Origin: a virus
Strand: one strand, 5' to 3'
Virus record (IMG/VR): IMGVR_UViG_3300045970_000478
Coordinates: 1 to 42,261 of that record
DNA: 42,261 bases
Positions 15,356 through 22,700 of this stretch are shown one piece after another. Within the stretch, counting starts at the first letter, position 1. Each line of letters starts with the position of its first letter. A program made the position numbers and the translations under genes. The notes under the pieces are model-generated. The model had not been told where the DNA came from, did no database searches, and worked only from the letters and a program-made list of their open reading frames with translations.

Positions 15356-16104
15356 AGCGGCGACCCTCCAAAGACCGGATCGTCTGAGACCCACACGACG
15401 CTTCCCACCGCGGCATCCGGGACGGACGCCGGGGTCGCGCTGCCGGGAAGGTTCGCGTCGCCCTTCTGGACGTCCCGGAGCCAACGCATGGCGTTGTCGT
15501 ACTGGACGCGGGTTGGGTCGTCCTTCGAGTCGAGGTCGCGGCGGCCGAAGAGCATGAATTTCAAGATCGGGATGGCGATAGGCCGGAGGAGGGCGAGCGT
15601 CACGGCGTCCGTGACCGGAATGGCGTACCGGCCGCCGAGGGATCCATCGATCAGGTCAGCCACGTCGGCGATGGCCTTCGTGAGGACGGTCGAATCGGCC
15701 AGCGATCCCGTTTCGGCAGTCAGCTCGGCGAGCCGCTGGTCAGGGATCGACGAGGCCAGGTCGTCCGGAGCGCAGTAGCCGAGGCGCCTGGGGGTGAGCG
15801 CCGCGACCAGGAGCCAGCCGGCGTCGACGTCGAACGGGCCTCCTGTGAGCGGGGCCACCCGGAGCGTCCAGGAGAGCGGGAGGATCGGGGCGGTCCAGGA
15901 GGAGGTGTCGGCAGCGGCCAGGACTACCAGGGCGGCTCCCGTTGTGGGGGCCGTGACGGTTGCGGTTTTGGAGAGGGTCTGGGTTTCGTTGGTCGCGGAG
16001 AACGTCACCGTGGCGCCCGTCAGGTCAAACGCTGCTCCCACGGCATCGCGGACCATGAACGAGAAGCGGGCTTCGGTCCCCTTCGTGGCCTTCAGCTCAG
16101 ACAT
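15352..16104 (-). CDS. Head-tail connector DUF1320 (Mu gp36-like) fused to an N-terminal beta domain
   Basis: A 250-residue protein with two parts. Residues about 1-105 form a beta-sandwich-like domain (KATKGTEARFSFMVRD, DLTGATVTFSA, LPLSWTLRVAPLTGG) similar to the N-terminal domains of BppU-type baseplate proteins. From YCAPDDLASSIPDQRLAEL onward it is a DUF1320/gp36 connector, including ADLIDGSLGGRYAIP and FMLFGRRDL. Mu gp36 has only the second part and is about 140 residues. ATG 16104 overlaps the upstream stop by 8 bases and has GGAGA upstream. The beta domain may decorate the neck or bind the repeat protein encoded next door; that is inference. Confidence 0.72.
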   Translation of the reverse strand: MSELKATKGTEARFSFMVRDAVGAAFDLTGATVTFSATNETQTLSKTATVTAPTTGAALVVLAAADTSSWTAPILPLSWTLRVAPLTGGPFDVDAGWLLVAALTPRRLGYCAPDDLASSIPDQRLAELTAETGSLADSTVLTKAIADVADLIDGSLGGRYAIPVTDAVTLALLRPIAIPILKFMLFGRRDLDSKDDPTRVQYDNAMRWLRDVQKGDANLPGSATPASVPDAAVGSVVWVSDDPVFGGSPL

Positions 16105-17413
16105 GGGGGGTCTCCGTTCTGGCCGTTGCCGATGGACCGATACCTCGAGATAGGCCAACGGGTCCGGAAGCGATCGAGAGCGCGACCGGCGTCGCCTTCA
16201 GTGCCGAAGCTCCTGGGATCGAGGAGGAGATGTTCGCGCTGGCCGGGAACGTCGGCCCGAAGGACGGAGGAGTCACGGTTACCGGACCGAGCGTTAGGGT
16301 GCCCGCGCCAGAAACGACGACCCGTCCGAGACCAGACGCTCCGAGTTCGCCCAGGACGACGGACAGGGCCCCGGTGTAGCCCGACTGGACGTGTCCCGTG
16401 GCCGAGATCGACACGGCTCCGAGCGCCTGCGTGGACGTGCCTGTCGCAAGCGCCTTACCGGCCCCAGAGACCGCCAACGCTGCCAAGGAGGCCGAGGCAC
16501 TCCCGACGACAGAGACGGCCCCTGTGGCCGTCGAGGACGCCGCGCCAAGGGTCGAGGATTCGCTTCCGGACACCCGGACCGTTCCCGCTCCAGACCCGGT
16601 GAGGGCCGAAAGGGCCTGGTCGAGCGTCCCGGTGATCGTCGCGCCCCAGGAGACCGTACCTGTCGCCGTGCCGGTCAGAGCTCCAAGGGTCTGAGAGGCC
16701 GAGCCCGAGGCCAGGACGCCTCCCGTGGCAGAGCTCGTCAGGGCCGCGAGCGCCTGACTCTCCGTCCCCGTGACGACCGCAACGCCGGCTCCCGAGTCGG
16801 TCAGAGCGCCAAGCGTCGGCGTTGCCGTTCCGGTAGCGAGAGCCTTGCCCGTGCTGGTGCCCGTGAGCGCGCCGAGCGCCTGAGAGGCCGTCCCCGCGAC
16901 CGGAACGGCACCTGAGCCAGTGTCTGTCAAGGCGCCAAGCGCCTGAGATCCGCTTCCGGTGACGATGGCCGAACCGACTCCGGTGTCCGTCAACGCTCCG
17001 AGCGTCTGGTTGAGCGTGCCCGTCGCGGTGGCATTCCCCACCGTCCCGGTAGCCGAGATCGAAACAGCCCCGAGCGTCGAGGAGGTGGCTCCCGTCGCCA
17101 GGGCCGAACCGGTCGCGGACGACATGACCGCCCCGAGCGTCTGACTTTCGGTTCCGACGATCGAGACGTTGCCGGATGCCGAGGAGGTGAGCGCCCCGAG
17201 GGTCGGGGTTGCCGACCCGGCGATGATCGCGACCGCGACCGCCGCCATCCCGACCGCTTCGAGGGTCGAGTCGAGGAGGCCCGTCAGTCCGTTAAAGGGT
17301 TCGTCAAACGACCACGCTAGCCTCGTCCCACGAGCATTCGCAGTCTGATCGACGATACCGCCGGTCGTTGACTGAGGGTGACGCGGGGCGGCGCCTGGGC
17401 GGAAATAGGCCAT
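16097..17413 (-). CDS. Virion protein with about fifteen 21-residue repeats
   Basis: A 438-residue protein whose residues 66-385 are a tandem array of 21-residue units with the pattern G(S/T)xSQxLGALTxSxxG followed by about five hydrophobic residues. Units start at residues 66, 87, 108, 132, 153, 174, 195, 216, 237, 262, 283, 304 and 325, and degenerate near 348 and 369. Only three spacings depart from 21. The N-terminus (about 65 residues) is non-repetitive, and the C-terminus is Ser/Pro-rich. The array is Gly/Ala/Thr/Ser-rich without cysteines, suggesting a beta-solenoid or fibrous stack. Position among connector and lysis genes suggests a virion component such as a head or neck fibre; no homologue is recognised. 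Confidence 0.7.
   Translation of the reverse strand: MAYFRPGAAPRHPQSTTGGIVDQTANARGTRLAWSFDEPFNGLTGLLDSTLEAVGMAAVAVAIIAGSATPTLGALTSSASGNVSIVGTESQTLGAVMSSATGSALATGATSSTLGAVSISATGTVGNATATGTLNQTLGALTDTGVGSAIVTGSGSQALGALTDTGSGAVPVAGTASQALGALTGTSTGKALATGTATPTLGALTDSGAGVAVVTGTESQALAALTSSATGGVLASGSASQTLGALTGTATGTVSWGATITGTLDQALSALTGSGAGTVRVSGSESSTLGAASSTATGAVSVVGSASASLAALAVSGAGKALATGTSTQALGAVSISATGHVQSGYTGALSVVLGELGASGLGRVVVSGAGTLTLGPVTVTPPSFGPTFPASANISSSIPGASALKATPVALSIASGPVGLSRGIGPSATARTETPHV
16259..17218 (-). repeat. 63-bp (21-residue) coding repeat array
   Basis: About 15 diverged copies of a 63-base unit inside the repeat protein gene. The unit is conserved mainly at protein level (LGALT core and flanking glycines); bases differ between copies, so it is an old array under selection and not a recent slippage product. 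Two units carry 3- or 4-residue insertions. Confidence 0.8.
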
Positions 17414-17416
17414 TCT

Positions 17417-17878
17417 TTACTCTTCCCAGACGACGTAAAAGGAATTCGAACCGACGGTCGCTCCAGAGGCGGAGGCGGCCAGGACGACTCCCGCGGAAGG
17501 GGAAACGATGATCCGGCTCCGGTCGTTCGGGGCGACCCACACGTATCCGCTCCCGGCGGTGACAGGGAGGGTTGCGGTCCATAGGAACGGGCCTCCCGTG
17601 GCGAACGTGGGGGCGACGGACCACGCGGAATCTACCGACCCGGAGGCGGTAACCTCGTTCGGGTCGATTGGAGTCCCGACGACGTTCGTCGTCACCGTCC
17701 CGAGGGCGGTCGAGCGGGCGAGCATCCATTGCAGGGCCGTCGTCGAAGCGACCGAAACGAATACCCCGAATTCCACGATCGCGATGCGGTTCGCGGCCGA
17801 AACCTTGAGTTGCCAGTGGACGGTGTTCGCGGTGTTCACGCCCGCCTTCGCGGCCTGGGCGAAGCGGTAGCAGCCCAT
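17417..17878 (-). CDS. Small virion-type protein of unknown function
   Basis: A 153-residue protein, beta-rich, with VHWQLKVSAANRIAIVEF near the start and an AWSVAPTFATGGPFLW segment at about residues 85-100. Similar small beta proteins occur beside structural genes in many siphophages and may be decoration or neck proteins. It lies 3 bases upstream of the repeat protein gene. No specific function can be assigned. Confidence 0.6.
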   Translation of the reverse strand: MGCYRFAQAAKAGVNTANTVHWQLKVSAANRIAIVEFGVFVSVASTTALQWMLARSTALGTVTTNVVGTPIDPNEVTASGSVDSAWSVAPTFATGGPFLWTATLPVTAGSGYVWVAPNDRSRIIVSPSAGVVLAASASGATVGSNSFYVVWEE

Positions 17879-17881
17879 GGC

Positions 17882-18280
17882 TCAGGCGTTCCCGTCAGTC
17901 AGGGTTAACGTGGTCACCTGGACCGTCTGCCCGCTCGCGATCGCCGTGTTGTCGAGGGAGAGATCGCCCGATCCCAGCCCCACCGTTCCCTGGATATGGC
18001 AAGTCGTGTTGGCGGTGTCCTTGATCCGGAACGAGAGCGCGGTTCCGGCCCCAGAAGCCGCTACGGACCATGATCCGAGCAAGGCCTTTGATCCTGCGGA
18101 AGCTGCCGACATCCAATCGGACGGAAGGATGATCGTCGCAAGCAACCCAGCCGGGTCGGCGGCGGCGCAGTTCGCCGGAACGGCACCCGAGAAGATCAGG
18201 AGTTTCGGGGCGGTCGAGATCGTGGTCTCGATCGCTTCGAGGCGAGCGGTACGGACCGCCACCGAAAGCTGTAGAGCCAT
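17882..18280 (-). CDS. Conserved phage virion-associated protein
   Basis: A 132-residue protein beginning MALQLSVAVRTARLEAIET and continuing with LLIFSGAVPANCAAADP. This pattern recurs in many phages of Gram-negative bacteria, next to structural genes, usually annotated as hypothetical. The rest is beta-rich (SWSVAASGAGTALSFRIKD). Its ATG overlaps the last base of the peptidase gene stop. It is probably a minor virion protein of the head or neck region. Confidence 0.65.
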   Translation of the reverse strand: MALQLSVAVRTARLEAIETTISTAPKLLIFSGAVPANCAAADPAGLLATIILPSDWMSAASAGSKALLGSWSVAASGAGTALSFRIKDTANTTCHIQGTVGLGSGDLSLDNTAIASGQTVQVTTLTLTDGNA

Positions 18281-18675
18281 TAGGTTCTCCTCGTGGTTCC
18301 CGGGTGAACTTGAATGTGAAGGTGGGGGGCGTCGCCGTGGGGCTTCGAATAGGCGACGGGAAGGTCAGGCCTGTCCAGGTCGTAGATCCACCGGGCGTTG
18401 ATCCAGTTCGTGACGTCCTCGACCCACGAAGCCCGAACACCTATGGTCCGAATGTCAGCCGCGCGCCCTACGCAGTGAACGCCCGTTCCGCCAAGAGCGC
18501 GGTCTTCCTCGGGCGTCCGGAACAGACAGGTCAGGCGAAACATCCATCCGTAGGTGGAGAAGGCATAGACCGCAGCGGCCAAGACGATCGCAACCAGACG
18601 CGGATGAAGACGACACGGCTTCGCGTCCCATTCCTGCTCCTGGCGCAGCGTCTTGAACGTCAGCGGAGCGCTCAT
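18280..18675 (-). CDS. M15-type peptidase, candidate endolysin
   Basis: A 131-residue protein with a likely zinc peptidase fold of the M15/VanY type. His67 and Asp74 lie in GVHCVGRAADIR, and PHLHIQVH supplies His118 and His120. Such enzymes cut peptide cross-links of peptidoglycan. A hydrophobic helix at residues 27-42 (LVAIVLAAAVYAF) precedes the catalytic part and may be a signal-anchor, as in secreted endolysins. It directly follows three membrane-protein genes (18675-19398 and beyond), supporting a lysis role. The catalytic glutamate or aspartate normally between these motifs was not located with confidence. Confidence 0.65.
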   Translation of the reverse strand: MSAPLTFKTLRQEQEWDAKPCRLHPRLVAIVLAAAVYAFSTYGWMFRLTCLFRTPEEDRALGGTGVHCVGRAADIRTIGVRASWVEDVTNWINARWIYDLDRPDLPVAYSKPHGDAPHLHIQVHPGTTRRT

Positions 18676-19112
18676 CAGCCGCGCCCCACCTTGTGCTGAA
18701 AGACGTGCTCGCTCTGGAGCGATGCGAAGTCCGTCTCGAGCTCCCGGAGCCTTCCGTCATGGTTCTCGAGGAGGTGCTCCATCTTCTTGGTCATGTTTTC
18801 GAGGGCGGCCGCCACCTTCTCGTGCTCCTTGTCGTGTAGAAGGAACCGCTCTTCCACGACCTCTTTCGCCGCAGGTCTTGCGACGTGGAACCGGAGCGCT
18901 ACGAGGAGCCCAAACGACACTGACAGGAGAGCCAGGCCCCAGCCTACGAACTGGGCGTGCTCTCCGAAGTCTTTCGGAGGGCCCCCGTAGGTAGCCGTCT
19001 GGGCAGCAATCGCCGAGGCGAAGCTGAGCAAGAGGGCCGCAAGCAAGGTGTGAGGTTTGCGCCCGATCATTCGGCACATCCGCCCCAGGTACGATCGGCG
19101 CTCATGGAACAT
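18675..19112 (-). CDS. Membrane protein with coiled coil, lysis-cluster member
   Basis: A 145-residue protein with a hydrophobic signal-like segment (LLAALLLSFASAIAAQ, residues about 23-38), a second membrane helix (VGWGLALLSVSFGLLVAL, about 56-73) and a charged C-terminal coiled coil (about 84-140). Possible starts are ATG 19112, 19079 or 19070; the signal-like segment begins soon after the last of these. The topology suits a holin or an inner-membrane spanin-like protein beside the peptidase, but the assignment is not secure. Confidence 0.55.
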   Translation of the reverse strand: MFHERRSYLGRMCRMIGRKPHTLLAALLLSFASAIAAQTATYGGPPKDFGEHAQFVGWGLALLSVSFGLLVALRFHVARPAAKEVVEERFLLHDKEHEKVAAALENMTKKMEHLLENHDGRLRELETDFASLQSEHVFQHKVGRG

Positions 19113-19398
19113 TCGGCCTCGTGGAAAGCGGCGGATTGGGGTCGCTCTTGAAGTACTTGAAAAGCGTTGAAGGCGAGAGCGTGAGGATGTCCGAGACGAT
19201 GACCAGCCATTTCCAGAATTCCGGGCGGTCCTGGTACTCCGGGTAGCGTTTGCGCCCGGCGGCGGCCATCAGCTGCCCCAGTAGGTAGAGCACCCCGAAG
19301 AGAGCCGCATATCCCGGGTAGCTCGCCACGACGTTGACGCACCAGGGGAGCGCCGTCTTGACGATCCAGGGGAACAGGGCCGCCAGGAGGTCATCCAT
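19102..19398 (-). CDS. Small membrane protein, candidate holin
   Basis: A 98-residue protein with two hydrophobic segments, FPWIVKTALPWCVNVVASY and YAALFGVLYLLGQLMAA, and a charged C-terminal tail. Size and layout suit a class II-like holin, and it lies next to the peptidase and other membrane proteins. The stop overlaps the next gene by 11 bases if that gene starts at 19112. The holin assignment is inferred from context. Confidence 0.5.
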   Translation of the reverse strand: MDDLLAALFPWIVKTALPWCVNVVASYPGYAALFGVLYLLGQLMAAAGRKRYPEYQDRPEFWKWLVIVSDILTLSPSTLFKYFKSDPNPPLSTRPNVP

Positions 19399-19401
19399 GA
19401 C

Positions 19402-19623
19402 TTAGACCGCCACGACCGCCACGGACTTGATGTGCTCGTCGATCGAGTCGGCGACCGGCCCAGCGATCATGAGGATCTTCGCCGCGTGGTTCAGGTAGTC
19501 GCTCGGCTTGCGGTCAGCTACCGGGATCGCCGACACCGCGTCGATCTCGGCCTTGAACAGCGGGATCGCCGCTCCGACTTTGACGGCGTCCTCGAACCCT
19601 TCAGCAAGCGTGTATTCGCCCAT
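19402..19623 (-). CDS. Small protein of unknown function in the lysis cluster
   Basis: A 73-residue protein, mainly helical, with a run of hydrophobic residues near the end (AAKILMIAGPVADS) that is too short for a sure membrane helix. It lies 3 bases upstream of the candidate holin gene and downstream of a 51-residue gene. I do not recognise a family. Confidence 0.55.
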   Translation of the reverse strand: MGEYTLAEGFEDAVKVGAAIPLFKAEIDAVSAIPVADRKPSDYLNHAAKILMIAGPVADSIDEHIKSVAVVAV

Positions 19624-19625
19624 CG

Positions 19626-19781
19626 TCAGTTCCCTTTCGGCGGAGGCGGAAGGGTTACGCCCTTCACGGCATCCGCGAGCTGCTGTTTCTCTTTTTCCTT
19701 GTCGAGATCGGCCTTCGTCTTCATGCCGATCAGGCCTTTCGCGACTTCCAGCGCCGCACCGAGGATCTCCATGGCGGTCAT
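19626..19781 (-). CDS. 51-residue charged small protein
   Basis: A short gene encoding 51 residues, starting MTAMEILGAALEVAKGLIG and followed by a Lys/Asp/Glu-rich segment and a proline tail (LPPPPKGN). Its ATG overlaps the lipoprotein stop by 4 bases (ATGA), and the next gene starts 3 bases further on, so it fits exactly between its neighbours. The N-terminal helix is amphipathic. Function unknown. Confidence 0.6.
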   Translation of the reverse strand: MTAMEILGAALEVAKGLIGMKTKADLDKEKEKQQLADAVKGVTLPPPPKGN

Positions 19782-20140
19782 GGCTTGATTCCCTCGAGCG
19801 CCTGGAGAGCGTTCTTCTCAGCGATGTCCAGCGCCTTCAGCTGAAGCGGGAGCCTCCCGCCTCGCTTGACCGCGTCGTTCGATTCGAAGATCCACTGCTG
19901 CTGAGCTGCCATCGCCGCGTAGGCTTCTTTGCAGCCAGGCGGAGCGACGGCGTTGGGGACCGTGACGCACTTCCCGCCGTAGACGGTACGTACGTAGTGG
20001 AAGGTGTTGACCGAGGTGAGCACCTTGCCAGGCGTCGACTGGCAGCCAGCAAGGGAAAAGAGGAGGGCGAAGAGGACCGAAACCCCGCCGGCGGTGGCTA
20101 CCGCCCGCATGACTCCGGCCCTCTCGGCGCTCAGGTTCAT
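19778..20140 (-). CDS. Lipoprotein, candidate outer-membrane spanin
   Basis: A 120-residue lipoprotein with a signal sequence and lipobox (LAGC, Cys33; a shorter start at Met11 would give the more usual signal length). The mature part has two further cysteines (GKCVTVP and PPGCKEAY) and a helical C-terminus. Small lipoproteins within phage lysis clusters are often o-spanins that help disrupt the outer membrane. The start overlaps the upstream gene by 4 bases. The spanin role is inferred from type and location. Confidence 0.6.
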   Translation of the reverse strand: MNLSAERAGVMRAVATAGGVSVLFALLFSLAGCQSTPGKVLTSVNTFHYVRTVYGGKCVTVPNAVAPPGCKEAYAAMAAQQQWIFESNDAVKRGGRLPLQLKALDIAEKNALQALEGIKP

Positions 20141-20580
20141 TTCGGGCCACCCGACGGGCCGCCGGACTTCGTCCGTTCGGTCGCGAGGAACGAGTCAACG
20201 GTCGTTCCCCTCCGCTCGATCATCCCGAGCATCCCGGCCCCGGACTGCCCGAACGTGAGTCCGAGGCACCCCTTTTCCGGGGCGCACCAATCGTATTGCG
20301 GGAAAAAGTTACCGAACTCGACTAGGCCCACGAGAACGGCATATCCGGCGAACTCCTGATCCACCCCCCACCCGCCGAGGCCGGCCTTCCACGCGGCCGA
20401 ATCCTGTCCGGTCGTCCAAACCCAGTAAGCCCTAGCCTTAGCGAGGCCATCGCCAGAGCGAGCCACGGTCCCCTGATGGGTGATGCCGGCGAGGGCGCGT
20501 TCCCATGCAATAGCCTTATTGAACGTGACGCCCGAAAAATGGGGCGGAAGATCCTGGGGAGTGGGGGTCGGTTCGGTCAT
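20137..20580 (-). CDS. Protein of unknown function between capsid and lysis genes
   Basis: A 147-residue protein starting MTEPTPTPQDLPPHFSG, with AAGGGA-type spacing (AAGGGAATCAG) before the ATG at 20580. It contains a Trp/Gly-rich central region (WVWTTGQDSAAWKAGLGG) and two cysteines in DWCAPEKGC. No family is recognised. It is the first gene after the capsid gene terminator candidate and overlaps the lipoprotein gene by 4 bases. Confidence 0.55.
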   Translation of the reverse strand: MTEPTPTPQDLPPHFSGVTFNKAIAWERALAGITHQGTVARSGDGLAKARAYWVWTTGQDSAAWKAGLGGWGVDQEFAGYAVLVGLVEFGNFFPQYDWCAPEKGCLGLTFGQSGAGMLGMIERRGTTVDSFLATERTKSGGPSGGPK

Positions 20581-20598
20581 CTGATTCCCTTCTGATAG

Positions 20599-20639
20599 AA
20601 AAACCCGGGGGCGCCGTGGGTGGGTAGCGGTCACCCCCG
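20599..20639 (-). terminator. Candidate intrinsic terminator after the major capsid gene
   Basis: On the minus strand CGGGGG (20634-20639) can pair with CCCCCG (20606-20611), followed by GG and five T (20599-20603). The 22-base loop is long, so read-through is likely. A second, perfect hairpin GGGTGA-ccggc-TCACCC lies closer to the capsid stop. Such partial termination after the capsid gene would raise capsid over downstream proteins. Confidence 0.4.
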
Positions 20640-20723
20640 AAATCGGCCATTTGGGTTTCTTTCAAAAGATGCCGGGGGGGGCCGCATGTGGGTGAGCCGG
20701 TCACCCCCCGGGGAGGGTTGTGG

Positions 20724-21776
20724 TTACGCGATCGCAGCGGCCCAGAGGTAGCCAGCGGTGTTCTTGCATACCTTGCCCTTGTAGGCGTCTGCGTACTTCA
20801 CGACATTCGAGCCCTCGGCGCCGGCCGACGGGTCGAACCACTGCGTGACCTTGGGGTAGCTCGTGCTCTTGGCGTTGATCCCGAACCGGGGCTGAACCTG
20901 GTTCGAGGTGTCGCCAACGATCGCGAGGCCGGCCTTCTTGCCGTACATGTCACCGGGGTCGGCGCCGTTGGTGGCCGAGACGCCCGCGTCAGCGATCAGG
21001 ATGTTCATGCCGAGAATCGCGGCCAGGACGTCGGAAGAGATCGGCGCTGCCGGGTTGCTCTTCCCCGCCCCGTACTGGACGAGGGCCGTGATCTTCGGGT
21101 GGAACATCAGCTTGACCCACACCGGGCGCGATGCCCAGAAAGTGTCAGCGGCTTTGCGGGTCTTGGTCCGCACGAGCTCCCGCTCGAGGATGATCTCGGT
21201 GATCGGATCGCTGGCCGTGTAGTCGGACCAGAGGGCGGTCGACGTGAGGGTCTGGTAGTGACCAGAAGCGTAGCTCCCGGTCGCCGTGAGGATGCCGTTC
21301 AGGTGGCTTTCCTCGCCCAGGGCGACTCGCGCCTTGATCAGGTCGGCCTGCTGAAGCCCGAGGTTGATGCCCTGCGAAGCGGCCGCGCGGTCGACCCGGG
21401 GGTCGAGAGCGGTCTCCCAGCCGTGCACGTCTACAGTGACCGTGTCCCAGTCGACGCCCATGTCGGTCCGCTTGGCGGATGCGCCGATCGCGATCTTGTC
21501 GTCATCGACGAAGAACGCTTCGTTCCGGAACTTCGGGTAGTACCCGGTCTCCAGGGCGCCGATGTTGAAATTCGGCAGGACCTTCGTCCCGATGAACTCG
21601 CCCTGGTACGTACCGAGCGAAATTGGGACGACGCTTCCTGGAGTCGTCGGGATGTACCCGGCGATCGTGGCGAAGGTCTCAGCTCCGATGATCCGCTCGA
21701 CGTCGGCCTGGTTGGCCTTCAGCTTCTCGCGAACGAATCGGACCTTGTCGGGGTCAACGAGTGTGAGGTTGTTCAT
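20724..21776 (-). CDS. Major capsid protein
   Basis: A 350-residue protein in the major capsid position, after protease/scaffold and decoration genes. It looks like an HK97-fold coat protein: a helical N-terminus (residues about 10-40), NFNIGALETGYYPKFRNEAFFVDDDKIA at residues about 69-96, which suits an E-loop/P-domain region, and a C-terminal beta and helix region. No N-terminal propeptide is obvious, consistent with a separate scaffold. The putative terminator after the gene and the gap before the next gene suit high expression. Confidence 0.8.
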   Translation of the reverse strand: MNNLTLVDPDKVRFVREKLKANQADVERIIGAETFATIAGYIPTTPGSVVPISLGTYQGEFIGTKVLPNFNIGALETGYYPKFRNEAFFVDDDKIAIGASAKRTDMGVDWDTVTVDVHGWETALDPRVDRAAASQGINLGLQQADLIKARVALGEESHLNGILTATGSYASGHYQTLTSTALWSDYTASDPITEIILERELVRTKTRKAADTFWASRPVWVKLMFHPKITALVQYGAGKSNPAAPISSDVLAAILGMNILIADAGVSATNGADPGDMYGKKAGLAIVGDTSNQVQPRFGINAKSTSYPKVTQWFDPSAGAEGSNVVKYADAYKGKVCKNTAGYLWAAAIA

Positions 21777-21799
21777 GTTCGGTTCCTCGTTCAGCGCGT

Positions 21800-22171
21800 T
21801 CAGCAGTAGCGGAAGTAGACGTAGACCGCGTCACCGTCTGCGGAAGCGGCGGAATCGGCCTGGCCGATGGTGAAGGCGGTGGCGGTCGTGACGATCGCCT
21901 CGGGGGCGACCTTTCCGCTCGCTGCGGCCTTGACGAAGTCGCCGATGGCGATCGCCGCGGAGGCGGTCAGCTTGTGACGACCGCAAGTCGGCCAGATGGT
22001 CGCGAGTGCTCCAGACGCCCAGGCGTCCTGGACGGAGCCGAGCGGGATGCCGGAGGCGCCACAGAGGGCGGCCTTACCGGCGGTGTCGATCGTGACGAGG
22101 AGGTTAGCGCCAAGGGACGCGGCGGCCTCTTTCGTGAAAGGACCTTCGAGAATCATTCCATCGAGTGCCAT
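21800..22171 (-). CDS. Head decoration protein (DUF2190-like)
   Basis: A 123-residue, Ala/Gly/Thr-rich beta protein lying between protease/scaffold and capsid genes, where DUF2190-type capsid cement proteins occur. The segments GDFVKAAASGKVAPEA and AASADGDAVYVYF match that group's usual pattern. It likely binds the outside of the capsid shell. The ATG at 22171 is preceded by AGGAGCACG on the minus strand. Confidence 0.7.
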   Translation of the reverse strand: MALDGMILEGPFTKEAAASLGANLLVTIDTAGKAALCGASGIPLGSVQDAWASGALATIWPTCGRHKLTASAAIAIGDFVKAAASGKVAPEAIVTTATAFTIGQADSAASADGDAVYVYFRYC

Positions 22172-22181
22172 GTCGTGCTCC

Positions 22182-22700
22182 TCAGCCGATGACGCCGACG
22201 GCCTTCAGGTGGGCCTCGGCCTGCGTCATCGAAATGCCGCGCTGGGTGGCGAACTGGGCCACCTTCGTCAGCTTGTCGTTCTGGTCGGTGTTGATCGGGA
22301 TGTCACGGCTCGGGGTGACGACCTGGACGGTCGGAGCGACCCTGGGCGCGTTGGCGATGAGCGACTTGAACGCCTCGGGGCTGGCCTTGGCGAGGGTGAG
22401 AGCGTGCTCGCGCTGGGCCGGGACGACCTTGCCGTCCTTGGCGGCCTGCTCGACCAGCTCGAGGGCCTTGGCCTCGACGTCCTTGGCGGCCAGGGTGTTC
22501 TCGACGATGGTCTTCGTGGCAGCCATCGCCTCGGCCCGGATCGTTTCGACGGCCTTGGCCACTTCGGCCTTGAAGTCGAGGATTGGCGTTTCCGGGGGGG
22601 CCTTCGCGGCCATCTTCTCGCCTAGGGTCTTGTTGAAGTCCTCGTCACTCGCGTTCTCAGCGAGACCGAGGAGCTTCGCGTTTTCCGCGGACAGTTTCAT
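22182..22700 (-). CDS. Nested scaffold protein (internal start, Mu Z-like)
   Basis: An internal ATG at 22700 is preceded by AAGGAG (22707-22712) with 6 bases spacing, in frame with the protease. It would yield a separate 172-residue protein starting MKLSAENAKLLGLAENASDE, which is helical and charged like phage scaffolds. The junction between protease and scaffold domains falls just upstream, so the internal start would give the scaffold alone. Confidence 0.65.
   Translation of the reverse strand: MKLSAENAKLLGLAENASDEDFNKTLGEKMAAKAPPETPILDFKAEVAKAVETIRAEAMAATKTIVENTLAAKDVEAKALELVEQAAKDGKVVPAQREHALTLAKASPEAFKSLIANAPRVAPTVQVVTPSRDIPINTDQNDKLTKVAQFATQRGISMTQAEAHLKAVGVIG

Noticed and set aside
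20516-20704. Minus-strand open frame between capsid and downstream gene
   Set aside because: It overlaps the well-started gene at 20580, is Pro/Ser/Arg-rich and covers the terminator-like hairpins.
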